Origin: Selenomonadaceae bacterium | GTDB lineage: Bacteria > Bacillota > Negativicutes > Selenomonadales > Selenomonadaceae | Direction of reading: 5' to 3' | NCBI GenBank assembly: GCA_017535925.1 | Contig: JAFXTD010000045.1 | Span: forward strand, 23,304 to 87,303 | Length of the DNA stretch: 64,000 nt | Part shown: piece after piece, positions 32,723-42,736 of the stretch | Position numbering within the stretch: position 1 is the stretch's first letter | Layout: the number at the start of each line of letters is the position of its first letter | The notes under the pieces: model-generated | What the model was told of the DNA's origin: nothing | Seen by the model: the letters and a program-made list of their open reading frames with translations, nothing else | Database searches by the model: none | Made by a program: the position numbers and the translations under genes

Positions 32723-32750
32723 CCCCTTCCGAAAACGGAGGGGGAATTTT
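32723..32750. terminator. Bidirectional terminator between brnA copy 3 and the FHA gene
   Basis: Third copy of the CCCCTTCCG/CGGAGGGG hairpin, with T-runs on either strand's 3' side, serving convergent genes. Confidence 0.75.
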
Positions 32751-32752
32751 TT

Positions 32753-33523
32753 TTACAGAACTTTGTAGGTCAGAGTCGTGCGCCCGATTAAAATTTTATC
32801 GCCGTCTTTGAGTTCGCGACGACTCACAGGCTTTTTGTTTACGAAGGTTCCGTTCAAGCTGCCCGCGTCGTAGAGAATATGCCTGTGGCGTTCATAGGCA
32901 ATGTAAGCGTGAATCCGCGAGGCACTTACGTCGTCGAGAACGAAATCATTTGTCTCCTTGCGCCCGATATAAATTTGCCGTTCGCCGAAGACAATTTCAG
33001 CCGTCTTGTAGTCGGTGAGGCAAGCCAAATTGTATTCGACTTTTCGCGGCGAGGCGGTTCGCATTGTCGAAATAATTTTTACCTTGTCGGCGACAATCGT
33101 TTTATCTTCGTCGGTCGAATCCTCGTCTTGAATCAGCGTTTGGCTCAACACTTCGTTTTCAAGATTAATCGTGTTCTCGTCTTGCGCGACTTCTTCGACG
33201 TAGCCGGAGACAATGACAATCGAATTTTCTTCGGCGGTCATCTTTTTGATTTTGATTGAGAGCGTGCCGTCCATGAAACACTCTTCGCGAATGACTTTGC
33301 GTTCAACCGCCTCGTGCAAAGCTTTAATCAATCGCGCCGCGCTCAATCGGTGGCAATCCTCCTCGCAAAGATAAATCGTGTAGGAATTCGGGACGAGGCT
33401 CTCTTTATTTTTCTGCTTGGCAACTTCGCGCTCAAGTGCCTTTATCAATTCGTTCGGCTCGACTTCGCCGCGTCGTTGAAAAAAATTTGTAAGACGCCCG
33501 ATTATCGCATTTGCCGGCTTCAA
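32753..33523 (-). CDS. FhaA-type protein (DUF3662-like domain plus FHA domain)
   Basis: The protein of about 256 aa has an N-terminal domain with the DUF3662 pattern (VPNSYTIYLCEEDCHRL). An acidic linker follows, then a C-terminal FHA domain of about 85 residues with IYIGRKETNDFVLDD, SASRIHAYI and LNGTFVNKKPV, the phosphothreonine-binding signature. It probably reads Ser/Thr kinase output; a kinase gene lies at 56 kb. I favour the TTG at 33523, which has AAGGAGG upstream. The frame extends to 33592 but without such a site. It follows rplQ on the same strand. Confidence 0.82.
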   Translation of the reverse strand: MKPANAIIGRLTNFFQRRGEVEPNELIKALEREVAKQKNKESLVPNSYTIYLCEEDCHRLSAARLIKALHEAVERKVIREECFMDGTLSIKIKKMTAEENSIVIVSGYVEEVAQDENTINLENEVLSQTLIQDEDSTDEDKTIVADKVKIISTMRTASPRKVEYNLACLTDYKTAEIVFGERQIYIGRKETNDFVLDDVSASRIHAYIAYERHRHILYDAGSLNGTFVNKKPVSRRELKDGDKILIGRTTLTYKVL

Positions 33524-33598
33524 TTTGTCCGCCTCCTTCGACAGCGCAAAAAAATGCTCTCCGACGAATCGGACAGCACCTTTTATTGCCAAAATATT

Positions 33599-33937
33599 TT
33601 AAACCAATTCAATCAAAACCATGGGCGCGGCGTCTCCGCGACGAGGCGCAAGTTTCAAAATTCTGGTATAGCCGCCCGTGCGTTCTTTGTATTTTTCGGG
33701 CATCTCCTCGAAAATTTTGTGGACAACGTCGACATCCGCGACGAGATTTATGGCTTGACGACGATCGCTCAATTCGCCGCGCTTGGCAAGCGTGATAACT
33801 TTTTCCGCGAACTTGCGAAGTTCTTTGGCGCGAGTCTCCGTCGTTTCAATGCGTTCATATTTGAAAAATGCGCTCAACAGGCTTTTGAACATGGCTTTGC
33901 GTGCGCCGCTGTTTCTGCCGAGTTTTCTGTAGCTCAT
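33599..33937 (-). CDS. rplQ: 50S ribosomal protein L17
   Basis: The 112-aa protein has the typical [20 protein letters not shown] start and the [17 protein letters not shown] segment. It is the last gene of the alpha operon. Confidence 0.97.
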   Translation of the reverse strand: MSYRKLGRNSGARKAMFKSLLSAFFKYERIETTETRAKELRKFAEKVITLAKRGELSDRRQAINLVADVDVVHKIFEEMPEKYKERTGGYTRILKLAPRRGDAAPMVLIELV

Positions 33938-33961
33938 TAAATTTCCTCCTTCCCGCGAAAT

Positions 33962-35062
33962 TTATTCGTCAATCGAGTTCGTGTTGGTATTCGGCGACTG
34001 CTTAAACGAAACGCCGAGCTGATCCATCGTTTGCTTAATTTCTTCAAAGGACTTGCGACCGAGATTGCGGAACTTCATCATTTCCTCCTCGGTCTTGTCG
34101 ACCAAATCCGCCACAATGTGAATGCCCGCCCGCTTCAAGCAATTCGTCGAACGAACGGACAACTCCAATTCTTCGATAGGCTTGGCGAGAGCTTTGTCCA
34201 TTGCAACAGCAACTTCGTCGTCGGGTTCTTTCAAGACAGGCTCCGTCGTTTCTTCGACTTCCTCAAGCACAACGCTGTCCATGCTCTGGAAAAGTTTCAT
34301 GTGGGCGATTAGAATTGCCGCCGCCTTTGCAACGGCTTCTTCGGGGCGAAGTGTTCCGTTCGTCCAAACTTCCAGTGTCAACTTGTCGAAGTCCATTTCG
34401 TTGCCGACGCGGGTATCGGTCACGTCGTAATTGACGCGCAACACCGGAGAAAAAATCGAATCAATCGGAATTGTGCCGATAATGTCGTCGGGATTTTTAT
34501 TTTTCTCTGCTTGGTCATAGCCGCGCCCGCTGCGAGCCGTCATTTCCATTTTGAGTTTGCCGGTCTCGTTGAGCCACGCGATATGCAAATCGGGATTTAA
34601 AATTTCAATGCTGGGGTCGCACTCAATGTCCTCTGCAGTAACTTCCCTGCGTCCGCCCGAATGCTTGCCGCTCTTCATTTCCTCTTCAACGTCGACATCA
34701 ATCCGAAGCGTATAAGTTCGCGGCGGAGTGGAGGCGATTTGCGGGAAAGGTTGCGGCGGTTGATTTTTTTCCTCGTCAATCTTCAAGTAAAGTTGCTTCA
34801 TGTTCAGCACGATATTGGTAACGTCTTCGCGAACGCCCGGTATCGTCGAAAACTCATGGAGTACGCCGTCAATCCTAATCGAGGTGACTGCCGCGCCTTC
34901 CAAAGACGACAGGAGCATCCGACGCAAGCTGTTGCCGATTGTAATGCCGTAGCCGCGCCCGAGCGGTTCGCAGACAAATTTTCCGTAGCAACCGTCCTCG
35001 CTGACTTCAACCATTTCAATCTTCGGCGGCTTTTGGTTTTCGTTTTTGTCGTTGTCAATCAT
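33962..35062 (-). CDS. rpoA: DNA-directed RNA polymerase alpha subunit
   Basis: The 366-aa protein has the assembly domain (GYGITIGNSLRRMLLSSLEGAAVTS pattern) and the C-terminal domain that contacts UP elements and activators (LELSVRSTNCLKRAGI, FRNLGRKSFEEI). It is about 40-50 residues longer than usual. The main extra part lies near residues 95-130 (proline-rich NQPPQPFPQIASTPPR, then VEEEMKSGKHSGGRR), within the domain 2 region, and there is an acidic linker near 270-285. The frame is intact. Confidence 0.97.
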   Translation of the reverse strand: MIDNDKNENQKPPKIEMVEVSEDGCYGKFVCEPLGRGYGITIGNSLRRMLLSSLEGAAVTSIRIDGVLHEFSTIPGVREDVTNIVLNMKQLYLKIDEEKNQPPQPFPQIASTPPRTYTLRIDVDVEEEMKSGKHSGGRREVTAEDIECDPSIEILNPDLHIAWLNETGKLKMEMTARSGRGYDQAEKNKNPDDIIGTIPIDSIFSPVLRVNYDVTDTRVGNEMDFDKLTLEVWTNGTLRPEEAVAKAAAILIAHMKLFQSMDSVVLEEVEETTEPVLKEPDDEVAVAMDKALAKPIEELELSVRSTNCLKRAGIHIVADLVDKTEEEMMKFRNLGRKSFEEIKQTMDQLGVSFKQSPNTNTNSIDE

Positions 35063-35115
35063 TCAAGAAATGCGCTCCTTTCACAGAAAAAATTTTCTAT
35101 GCCGGAACTCTCGAA

Positions 35116-35721
35116 TTATCTGGAGTACAACTCGATGATGGACTGCTCGTTGACGGGAATATCGCTTATGTCTTCGCGAGTCGGGAAACGAGTCACGGAG
35201 CCTTTGAGGTTCGCTTGATTTGAGTCAAGCCAAGGCGGAGCACTCAAGGCGTTGTTGATTTCTTTAATTGCCTTGAAGACTTCTTTGGATTGACTTTTCT
35301 CGCAAACTTCCACAACGTCGCCGACTTTGACGAGAGCCGACGGGATGTCGACGCGCTTGCCGTTTACGGTGATATGACCGTGACGAACGAATTGCCGAGC
35401 TTGACGGCGGGTGTTTGCAAAGCCGAGACGGAAGACGACGTTATCGATGCGGCGTTCGAGGAGTATCAAAAGATTTTCGCCGGTGACGCCGGGCATTTTC
35501 TTTGCCTTCTCGTAGTAGTTGCGGAATTGACGTTCGAGGACGCCATAGATAAATTTTGCTTTTTGTTTTTCTTTGAGCTGCAAGCCGTACTCACTGACTT
35601 TGCGGTTCATGCGTTGTTGCTGATGTTTCTTTTCACTCACCTTGCGCGAACGACCGATAACCGCCTGTTCAATTCCGAGTGCGCGGCAGCGTTTTAAAGC
35701 GGGAGTTCTATCGATTGCCAT
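35116..35721 (-). CDS. rpsD: 30S ribosomal protein S4
   Basis: The 201-aa protein has the S4 RNA-binding domain ([30 protein letters not shown] pattern). The N-terminus has only one Cys, so this is the zinc-free form. It primes 30S assembly and in many bacteria represses its operon. Confidence 0.96.
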   Translation of the reverse strand: MAIDRTPALKRCRALGIEQAVIGRSRKVSEKKHQQQRMNRKVSEYGLQLKEKQKAKFIYGVLERQFRNYYEKAKKMPGVTGENLLILLERRIDNVVFRLGFANTRRQARQFVRHGHITVNGKRVDIPSALVKVGDVVEVCEKSQSKEVFKAIKEINNALSAPPWLDSNQANLKGSVTRFPTREDISDIPVNEQSIIELYSR

Positions 35722-35732
35722 ATTTGCACCTC

Positions 35733-35803
35733 CAAATTAATGCGAAATGCGTAATGATTTTGGTTTTAATTGCGCATTGCGCATTTCTAATTACGCATTG
35801 CTT
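35733..35803. repeat. Palindromic heptamer repeat between rpsK and rpsD
   Basis: TGCGAAA/TGCGTAA units and the inverted TGCGCAT/TACGCAT units around a short T-rich spacer, filling most of the 82-bp gap. Confidence 0.8.
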
Positions 35804-36196
35804 TTACACTCTTCTGCGTTTGGGCGGACGGCAGCCGTTGTGGGGAATGGGTGTCACGTCTTTAATCATGTTGACTTCAAGACCCGTAGCTTGAAGAGAA
35901 CGGATAGCCGCCTCACGACCCGCGCCGGGTCCTTTGACGTAAACCTCGATTTGTTTCAAGCCGTGTTCCATAGCCGCCTTAGCCGCAGTCTCTGCCGCCA
36001 TTTGTGCAGCGAAGGGAGTTGACTTGCGCGAGCCTCTGAAACCGAGACCGCCCGCTGAAGCCCAAGAGATTGCGTTGCCGCTTTTGTCGGTGAGCGTGAC
36101 AATCGTATTGTTAAACGTGGAGCTGATATGCGCCACGCCGTATTCTATATTCTTGCGAACTTTCTTTTTGGCGCGGACTGTTCTTTTAGTTGCCAC
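35804..36196 (-). CDS. rpsK: 30S ribosomal protein S11
   Basis: The 130-aa protein has the S11 landmarks [15 protein letters not shown] and the [15 protein letters not shown] tail. Part of the alpha operon, 22 nt after rpsM. Confidence 0.97.
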   Translation of the reverse strand: MATKRTVRAKKKVRKNIEYGVAHISSTFNNTIVTLTDKSGNAISWASAGGLGFRGSRKSTPFAAQMAAETAAKAAMEHGLKQIEVYVKGPGAGREAAIRSLQATGLEVNMIKDVTPIPHNGCRPPKRRRV

Positions 36197-36218
36197 CTGT
36201 CTTAACCTCCTTTAGGGA

Positions 36219-36593
36219 TTAATCTTTCTTCTTGCCGCCTTGTACGAGCTTCTTGGGACCTTTGCGAGTCCTTGCGTTGTTCTTGGTGTTCTGTCCGCGT
36301 ACAGGCAAGCCGAGACGGTGACGGCGTCCGCGATAACAGCCAATATCAATGAGTCGCTTGATGTCCATCTGAACATCGCGGCGGAGGTCGCCCTCCACTA
36401 CAAAGTTGTGGTCGATGGCATCACGAAGTTTGACAACCTCGTCATCCGTGAGATCTTTCGTGCGAGTGTCGGGATTGACGCCCGTCATTGCGAGGATTTT
36501 CTGCGACGTGGGCAACCCGATTCCGAAAATATACGTCAATGCGTATTCGATTCTCTTGTCACGGGGCAAATCTACACCGGCTATACGTGCCAT
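36219..36593 (-). CDS. rpsM: 30S ribosomal protein S13
   Basis: The 124-aa protein has [20 protein letters not shown], helix-two-turn-helix motifs, and the basic tail [17 protein letters not shown]. It contacts the head of the 30S subunit and the P-site tRNA. Confidence 0.97.
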   Translation of the reverse strand: MARIAGVDLPRDKRIEYALTYIFGIGLPTSQKILAMTGVNPDTRTKDLTDDEVVKLRDAIDHNFVVEGDLRRDVQMDIKRLIDIGCYRGRRHRLGLPVRGQNTKNNARTRKGPKKLVQGGKKKD

Positions 36594-36608
36594 AAATTTT
36601 TCACCTCC

Positions 36609-36722
36609 TTAACCTTGACGCTGTTTGTGCTTGGGGTTTTCGCATATAACCATAACGCGCCCTTTGCGCTTGATGATTTTGCATTTGTCACACATTTTTT
36701 TGACTGACGGTCTGACTTTCAT
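36609..36722 (-). CDS. rpmJ: 50S ribosomal protein L36
   Basis: This 37-codon gene encodes [19 protein letters not shown] L36 with Cys-Cys-Cys-His zinc ligands (CDKC, C, H). It lies between infA and rpsM, its standard place, behind GGAGGCGGG. Confidence 0.95.
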   Translation of the reverse strand: MKVRPSVKKMCDKCKIIKRKGRVMVICENPKHKQRQG

Positions 36723-36780
36723 AATGCCCGCCTCCTAAACGATTTGATAATGTATCACGTTTCTTGATTAATGTCCAGAG

Positions 36781-36999
36781 TTATTTGAAACGGTAAGTGA
36801 TTCTGCCGCGGGACAAGTCATAGGGCGTGAGCTCAATCGTGACTTTGTCGCCGGGCAAAATTCTGATAAAGTTCATGCGGATTTTTCCGGACACGTGCGC
36901 CAACACCTTATGACCGTTCGGCAACTCGACTTGGAACATCGCGTTCGGCAGTGCCTCCAAAACTTTGCCTTCGACTTCGATAACGTCTTGCTTTGACAT
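36781..36999 (-). CDS. infA: Translation initiation factor IF-1
   Basis: The 72-aa protein is a single OB fold with [19 protein letters not shown] and the [17 protein letters not shown] end. It binds the ribosomal A site during initiation. Confidence 0.97.
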   Translation of the reverse strand: MSKQDVIEVEGKVLEALPNAMFQVELPNGHKVLAHVSGKIRMNFIRILPGDKVTIELTPYDLSRGRITYRFK

Positions 37000-37015
37000 G
37001 ATTGTCGCCTCCGAT

Positions 37016-37681
<666 letters not shown>

Positions 37682-38938
37682 TTATTTCATGAAGCCTTCG
37701 TAGTGCCGCATAACGACCATTGCTTCGATTTGTTTCATTGTGTGCAGGGCGACGCTTACGACAATCAACAACGCCGTCCCGCCGAAATATACGCCTTGAA
37801 TGTGAGTTGCTCCGCCGATTAAGTTCGGCAACACCGCGATAAAAGCCAGATACAACGAGCCCGCCGTCACCAATCTTGTCAACACGTAGTCAACATAATC
37901 CGCCGTCGGTTGTCCCGGTCTTATGCCCGGAATGAACGCGCCGTATTTTTTGAGGTTGTCAGCCATGTCGGGTATTTTTACCGTGACCGCCGTATAAAAA
38001 TACGTGAAGAAGATTATAAGCACGACGTACAGGAAAGTTTGAAGCGGCGTGCCCCATTGCAAGTGCACCGCCAGCTTTTGAATCGTCGGGTTGTCAATGA
38101 ATTGCACGACGGTTATCGGGAACATGAGCACGCTTGACGCGAAGATAATCGGGATGACGCCGGCGGGATTGACTTTCAGCGGCAAGTGGCTTTGATGTCC
38201 GCCGTAAGCTCGTGCTCCGACAACTCGTTTGGCATAAGTTATCGGGATTCTTCTCAAAGCCGCCTCGACGTAGATGACGAACACGATCATTGCGATTGCG
38301 ATAAGCGCGAAGAGCACGACGCTGAAATAATTTATCGTGCCCGCTTGAACGTATTGATAAATCGTCGCGAGGTTCTTGGGCAGTGCCGCAACGATACCCG
38401 CGAAGATTATCAACGATATTCCGTTGCCGACACCCTGCGCGGTTATCTGCTCGCCTATCCACATGAGGAGGGTTGTGCCCGCCGTCAAGGTTATCGCGAT
38501 TATCAAAATGTTCACGGGGTTTGGATTCAAGACCGCCGCTTTCAAACCGATTGACATGCCGACCGCTTGGAAGAACGCCAGCACGACAGTAAGCTTGCGC
38601 GTGACGCGTGTCGTCTTCTTGTGACCTTCCGCGCCTTCTTTCGACCATTGCTCAAGCGTCGGAACAACGACCGTTAAAAGCTGCATGATAATCGCCGCGT
38701 TGATGTAGGGCGTGATGCTCATTGCAAAAATTGAGAACTTGCTGAACGCACCGCCGGAAAAGAGATCCAACAGCCCGAACAAAGACCCGTTGTTGAAGAG
38801 CTGTTCGATAGCCGTCGGATCAACTCCCGGCACCGGTATATGCGTTCCGGCGCGGAACACCGCAAACATTATCAGCGTAAAAATTATGCGCTGCCTAAGC
38901 TCAGGTATCTTGAAGATATTTGAAAGAGCCGACAGCAC
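37682..38938 (-). CDS. secY: Protein translocase subunit SecY
   Basis: The 418-aa membrane protein has ten hydrophobic segments, the plug region after TM1 (VPGVDPTAIEQLF), and the cytoplasmic loop GIRPGQPTADYVDYVLTR. It forms the protein-conducting channel with SecE and SecG. It is 1 nt from rplO. Confidence 0.97.
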   Translation of the reverse strand: MLSALSNIFKIPELRQRIIFTLIMFAVFRAGTHIPVPGVDPTAIEQLFNNGSLFGLLDLFSGGAFSKFSIFAMSITPYINAAIIMQLLTVVVPTLEQWSKEGAEGHKKTTRVTRKLTVVLAFFQAVGMSIGLKAAVLNPNPVNILIIAITLTAGTTLLMWIGEQITAQGVGNGISLIIFAGIVAALPKNLATIYQYVQAGTINYFSVVLFALIAIAMIVFVIYVEAALRRIPITYAKRVVGARAYGGHQSHLPLKVNPAGVIPIIFASSVLMFPITVVQFIDNPTIQKLAVHLQWGTPLQTFLYVVLIIFFTYFYTAVTVKIPDMADNLKKYGAFIPGIRPGQPTADYVDYVLTRLVTAGSLYLAFIAVLPNLIGGATHIQGVYFGGTALLIVVSVALHTMKQIEAMVVMRHYEGFMK

Positions 38939-38939
38939 T

Positions 38940-39380
38940 TTAAATCACCTCAGTCGTGCCGCCGACCGCCTCAATTTTTTGAATGGCAGTCTTCGTGAAA
39001 CCTTGTGCCTTAACGTTCAACTTCTTTGTCAATTCGCCGTCGCCGAGAATTCTCACGCCGTCGAGGACATTTTTGAGGATACCCGTTTCGACGAGCGCGA
39101 CCGCGTCAACCGTCATATCGTCATCAAAAATATTGAGAGTCGAGACGTTGACTTCGGCATATTCCTTGCGCCAAATATTTTTGAAACCGCGTTTGGGCAA
39201 GCGACGATAAATCGGCATCTGTCCGCCTTCAAAGCCGGGACGAACTCCGCCGCCGCTGCGTGATTTTTGTCCTTTGTGCCCGCGACCGGATGTTTTGCCG
39301 CAACCCGAACCCGTGCCGCGTCCGACACGAACTTTGTCTTTGCGAGCACCGTCTGCAGGTTTCAATTCACTTAATTTCAT
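38940..39380 (-). CDS. rplO: 50S ribosomal protein L15
   Basis: The 146-aa protein has the Gly/Lys/Arg-rich N-terminal extension ([21 protein letters not shown] pattern) and the folded C-terminal domain ending [10 protein letters not shown]. Confidence 0.97.
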   Translation of the reverse strand: MKLSELKPADGARKDKVRVGRGTGSGCGKTSGRGHKGQKSRSGGGVRPGFEGGQMPIYRRLPKRGFKNIWRKEYAEVNVSTLNIFDDDMTVDAVALVETGILKNVLDGVRILGDGELTKKLNVKAQGFTKTAIQKIEAVGGTTEVI

Positions 39381-39400
39381 AAGCCAAACCTCCTCTCCGA

Positions 39401-39613
39401 TTATTTCTCAATGGAAACTTTTTCTGCCGCGTCTTCGACTTCCTCGACCTTCACGAGATGTTTTACTTTGAAAATTTGTCCGCGAATCGTCGGTTCATCG
39501 GGCAGTATCGAAAAGGAATTCAACTTGCGCAAGCCCAGCGAACGAACTGTTCTGCGTTGAGTTTCGGGGCGACCGATAAGACTTCTGACCAATGTTATTT
39601 TAAGCTTAGCCAT
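39401..39613 (-). CDS. rpmD: 50S ribosomal protein L30
   Basis: The 70-aa protein has [20 protein letters not shown]. The ATG at 39613 follows GAGGAGGG. A C-terminal acidic tail ([14 protein letters not shown]) makes it about 10 residues longer than usual. Confidence 0.95.
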   Translation of the reverse strand: MAKLKITLVRSLIGRPETQRRTVRSLGLRKLNSFSILPDEPTIRGQIFKVKHLVKVEEVEDAAEKVSIEK

Positions 39614-39624
39614 GTCGACCCTCC

Positions 39625-40125
39625 TCAATTAAAAAGTTCAGCAACGGTTTTGCCGCGCATTTCGGCGACGACTTCCGCACGCTTCAACATTTTCAAACCC
39701 TCAAGCGTCGCACGCACCATGTTGTTGGGGTTGGACGAGCCGAGAGATTTCGTCAAGATGTCGTGAACGCCCGCAAGCTCCAAGACTGCACGAGCAGGAC
39801 CGCCCGCGATAACGCCGGTACCTTTGGAGGCGGGGCGCAACATGACTCTGCCCGCGCCGAAGACGCCGACAACGCCGTGAGGTATCGAACGATCTTTGAG
39901 CGCGACCTCGATAAGATTTTTCTTTGCATCGTCGACGCCTTTGCGAATCGCTTCGGGAACTTCAGCTGCCTTTCCGAGACCGACGCCGACTTTGCCGTTG
40001 CGATTGCCGACGACGACCAGTGCGCTGAAAGAAAATCTGCGACCGCCTTTAACGACTTTGGCGACACGATTTATAAAAACAACCTTCTCCTCGAATTCGG
40101 GAGTTTCAGTTTCATTTCGGGGCAT
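39625..40125 (-). CDS. rpsE: 30S ribosomal protein S5
   Basis: The 166-aa protein has [23 protein letters not shown] and [18 protein letters not shown]. It starts at the ATG at 40125 with GGAGG upstream. S5 helps decoding accuracy at the A site. Confidence 0.96.
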   Translation of the reverse strand: MPRNETETPEFEEKVVFINRVAKVVKGGRRFSFSALVVVGNRNGKVGVGLGKAAEVPEAIRKGVDDAKKNLIEVALKDRSIPHGVVGVFGAGRVMLRPASKGTGVIAGGPARAVLELAGVHDILTKSLGSSNPNNMVRATLEGLKMLKRAEVVAEMRGKTVAELFN

Positions 40126-40146
40126 TAGTAAACCTCCTTCTGTCAA

Positions 40147-40210
40147 TCAGGAATTGAGAATTGGGAATTATTTTTTTCATTCCTAATTCCCCATTCCCCA
40201 TTCCCAATTA
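40147..40210. repeat. Palindromic heptamer repeat between rpsE and rplR
   Basis: GGAATTG/GGAATTA-like units and inverted ATTCCTA/ATTCCCC units around TTTTTTT. Confidence 0.75.
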
Positions 40211-40567
40211 AAATTTAAGTCCGCCCTCGCGAGCTGCCTGAGCCAACGCCGCAACTCGTCCGTGATAGATATAGCCGCCGCGATCAAAGACGACTTCGCT
40301 GATACCTTTTTCGAGAGCTTTTTTCGCGATAGCCTTGCCGACAGCTTTTGCCGCCGCAATGTTGCCGCCGGTGCCGTCGAAGTCTTTATCGAGTGAGCTT
40401 GCTGCCGCGAGCGTCATGCCCTTTTCGTCGTCGATAACCTGCGCATAAATGTGCTTGAGACTGCGAAACACATTCAAGCGCGGACGTTCTGCCGTGCCCG
40501 CAACGTGATTGCGAACGCGCAGATGTCTCTTTTGGCGAGTTTTATTTTTATCTGCCTTCAGAAGCAC
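40208..40567 (-). CDS. rplR: 50S ribosomal protein L18
   Basis: The 119-aa protein binds 5S r[23 protein letters not shown] and the C-terminal [24 protein letters not shown] pattern identify it. It is cut off from rplF by two glyoxalase-like genes. Confidence 0.96.
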   Translation of the reverse strand: MLLKADKNKTRQKRHLRVRNHVAGTAERPRLNVFRSLKHIYAQVIDDEKGMTLAAASSLDKDFDGTGGNIAAAKAVGKAIAKKALEKGISEVVFDRGGYIYHGRVAALAQAAREGGLKF

Positions 40568-40610
40568 TACGTCTTCCTCCTTCGCCGTAGAATTTCAAGT
40601 CAAAAATTTT

Positions 40611-41015
40611 TCAGTCACGGAAATCGTCATGTTCCGCGATAACTTCAATTTCGTTGCCTTCGGGGTCGACGACAACAGCCTCGTAATAGCCGTCACCGGT
40701 CGTGCGTGCGCCGCTGACAACGATAACGCCTTCCGCGTCGAATTTTTTCATCATGTCGTCAACGTCCTTGCGGTCGCCGACGCAAATTGCAAGGTGGTGG
40801 TAGCCAGTGCGATAACGATCTTTCTTCGGGTCGGCGGAGCTGTTGCGCGTCATAATTTCGAGGCGCGAGCCGTCGGTGAAGCTCAAGAAGTAATTGCTGA
40901 AGTCATTGCGGAAGTTGGTGTACTTGGAACCCGCTTTCGCGTTGAAGTACTTGACGAAGAAATCTTTCTCCGCTTCCAAGTCATTAACGTACATAGCAAT
41001 GTGGTCGATTTTCAT
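40611..41015 (-). CDS. VOC/glyoxalase-fold protein (copy 1 in the spc operon)
   Basis: The 134-aa protein shows the vicinal oxygen chelate pattern: IDHIAMYV with the first metal-ligand His, SRLEIM, GYHHLAICVGD and DPEGNEIEV with the closing Glu. This fits a metal-dependent lyase, isomerase or resistance protein of the glyoxalase I kind; substrate is not predictable. It is a tandem duplicate of the next gene and both lie inside the ribosomal spc operon on the same strand. It has its own GGAGGTCACATC site. Confidence 0.85.
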   Translation of the reverse strand: MKIDHIAMYVNDLEAEKDFFVKYFNAKAGSKYTNFRNDFSNYFLSFTDGSRLEIMTRNSSADPKKDRYRTGYHHLAICVGDRKDVDDMMKKFDAEGVIVVSGARTTGDGYYEAVVVDPEGNEIEVIAEHDDFRD

Positions 41016-41033
41016 GATGTGACCTCCGTTCAG

Positions 41034-41435
41034 TCAATTAGAAATGATATTGCCCGCGAGAATTTCAATTTCGTTGCCTTCGGGGTCGGTCACTATGCTT
41101 GCGTAATAACCGTCGCCCGTTTTTCTCGGAGCAGCCACGATAACCATTCCGTCATCTTCAATCCTGCTTGTGAGCGCGTCGACATCTTTTTTATCGCCGA
41201 CGTTAAACGCAATGTGATGATAACCGGAACGATATTTTTCTTTCTTTGGGTCAAACATACCGGTGCGGTGCATAATTTCAAAACGCGAGCCGTTGTCGAA
41301 TACGAGGAAATAACTGGTGAAGTCGTTGCGGAAGTTTTTATACTTTTCGCTGGCCTTTGCGCCGAAATATTTTACGAAGAATTCTTTTTCGACTTCCAAG
41401 TTGTTTACGTAGATGGCAACATGTTCAATGTTCAT
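41034..41435 (-). CDS. VOC/glyoxalase-fold protein (copy 2 in the spc operon)
   Basis: The 133-aa protein resembles copy 1 over its full length: IEHVAIYVNNLEVEKEFFVKYF, SRFEIM, GYHHIAFNVGDKKDVD, DPEGNEIEIL. The same putative metal ligands are kept. It follows rplF by 15 nt and precedes copy 1 by 18 nt, so all four are probably on one transcript. Together they look like a duplicated cargo gene inserted between rplF and rplR. Confidence 0.85.
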   Translation of the reverse strand: MNIEHVAIYVNNLEVEKEFFVKYFGAKASEKYKNFRNDFTSYFLVFDNGSRFEIMHRTGMFDPKKEKYRSGYHHIAFNVGDKKDVDALTSRIEDDGMVIVAAPRKTGDGYYASIVTDPEGNEIEILAGNIISN

Positions 41436-41450
41436 GATTATGCCTCCGAA

Positions 41451-42002
41451 TTATTTCTTGCCTTTCGCGCCGGCTTTACCTTCCTTGCGGCGGATATGTT
41501 CGCCCGCGTACTTGATGCCTTTGCCCTTGTAGGGTTCGGGTTCACGCCATTTGCGAATATCAGCAGCGATTGCGCCGACGAGTTCCTTATCGATGCCGTG
41601 AACCGTGATTGTCGTTGCGGTGGGTGCGTCAAGCGTAATGCCTTTGGGCGGCTCAATGATAACGGGATGAGAGTAGCCGAGCGAGAGATTTAAATTCTTG
41701 CCCTGCTTTGCTGCACGATAGCCGACGCCGGCGATTTCCAAATTTTTCGTGAAGCCTTGAGTCACGCCGACGACCATATTGTTAATCAGCGTGCGTGAAA
41801 GTCCGTGAAGACTTCTGTGCGTTTTATCGTCCGAGGGGCGCGTCACCGTCAAGACGCCGTCCTCTATGCTTATTTTCATTTCCGTGGAGATCTTGCGGGA
41901 CAATTCGCCCTTGGGACCTTTGACGTGCACCAGATTATCTTCGCCGACACTTACGGTGACGCCGGCGGGAATGTGTATCGGTGCTCTTCCAATTCGTGAC
42001 AT
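41451..42002 (-). CDS. rplF: 50S ribosomal protein L6
   Basis: The 183-aa protein has two L6 domains, [15 protein letters not shown] at the start and the C-terminal [16 protein letters not shown] signature. Confidence 0.97.
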   Translation of the reverse strand: MSRIGRAPIHIPAGVTVSVGEDNLVHVKGPKGELSRKISTEMKISIEDGVLTVTRPSDDKTHRSLHGLSRTLINNMVVGVTQGFTKNLEIAGVGYRAAKQGKNLNLSLGYSHPVIIEPPKGITLDAPTATTITVHGIDKELVGAIAADIRKWREPEPYKGKGIKYAGEHIRRKEGKAGAKGKK

Positions 42003-42022
42003 TTATAGCACCTCCAAAATTC

Positions 42023-42099
42023 AATGAGTAATGCGAAATGCGTAATGCGTAATGAATTCGATTTTAATTGCGCATTGCGCATTGCCAATTACGCATTGC
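42023..42099. repeat. Palindromic heptamer repeat between rplF and rpsH
   Basis: Left arm TGCGAAA/TGCGTAA units (42030-42054), right arm TGCGCAT/TACGCAT units (42069-42099). Confidence 0.8.
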
Positions 42100-42100
42100 T

Positions 42101-42499
42101 TTACCAGACGTAAGCGATAACCTCGCCGCCGAGCCCTGCCTTACGAGCCTGCTTGTCGCTCATAATGCCTTGCGAGGTGGAGATAATCGCGATACCGAGT
42201 CCGCCGAGCACGCGGGGAAGATCTTTCCGTTTGGTGTATTGACGCAGACCCGGTCTGGAGATGCGCTTAATGCCCGTTATAACTTTTTCGCGTTCGGAAC
42301 CGTATTTAAGCTTGACGGTCAAGACGCCCTGCTTGTTGTCCTCTGCGAAAGAATAATCTTTGATGTAGCCTTCCCGCTTGAGAACGTCCGCGATAGCGAT
42401 TTTGATTTTCGAGCCGGGAATTTCTACCTTTTCGTGATAGACAGAATTGGCATTGCGAATGCGCGTGAGCATATCCGCAATAGGATCAGTCATTGCCAT
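42101..42499 (-). CDS. rpsH: 30S ribosomal protein S8
   Basis: The 132-aa protein has [14 protein letters not shown] and [29 protein letters not shown] end. In many bacteria S8 regulates the spc operon. Confidence 0.97.
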   Translation of the reverse strand: MAMTDPIADMLTRIRNANSVYHEKVEIPGSKIKIAIADVLKREGYIKDYSFAEDNKQGVLTVKLKYGSEREKVITGIKRISRPGLRQYTKRKDLPRVLGGLGIAIISTSQGIMSDKQARKAGLGGEVIAYVW

Positions 42500-42535
42500 A
42501 GGGAACCGATATCCTCCTTTCGATTGTTAAAAATT

Positions 42536-42721
42536 TTACCAGCTGGATTTGGTGATGCCGGGAATTGCGCCGGCGTAGCTCTGAACACGGAAGCAGATAC
42601 GGCACATTTCAAACTTGCGGATATAGCCGTGCGGTCTGCCGCAGATTTTGCAACGATTGTACTTGCGAGTCGAGAACTTCGGCTCTTTGCTCCACTTTTC
42701 GATTAAAGCTTTCTTCGCCAT
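42536..42721 (-). CDS. rpsN: 30S ribosomal protein S14, zinc type
   Basis: The 61-aa protein has CKIC and CRIC, the four zinc ligands of type Z S14, and ends [14 protein letters not shown]. Confidence 0.97.
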   Translation of the reverse strand: MAKKALIEKWSKEPKFSTRKYNRCKICGRPHGYIRKFEMCRICFRVQSYAGAIPGITKSSW

Positions 42722-42736
42722 TTGATAATCACATCC

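Larger units (their letters stand above)
31602..32745 (+). repeat. Exact 555-bp tandem duplication carrying a brnT-brnA operon
   Basis: Terminator, promoter, toxin gene and antitoxin gene all recur with the same 555-bp offset. A third terminator copy closes the array at 32723. Ends of the two units are almost identical while the middles of both genes have diverged. Confidence 0.9.
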
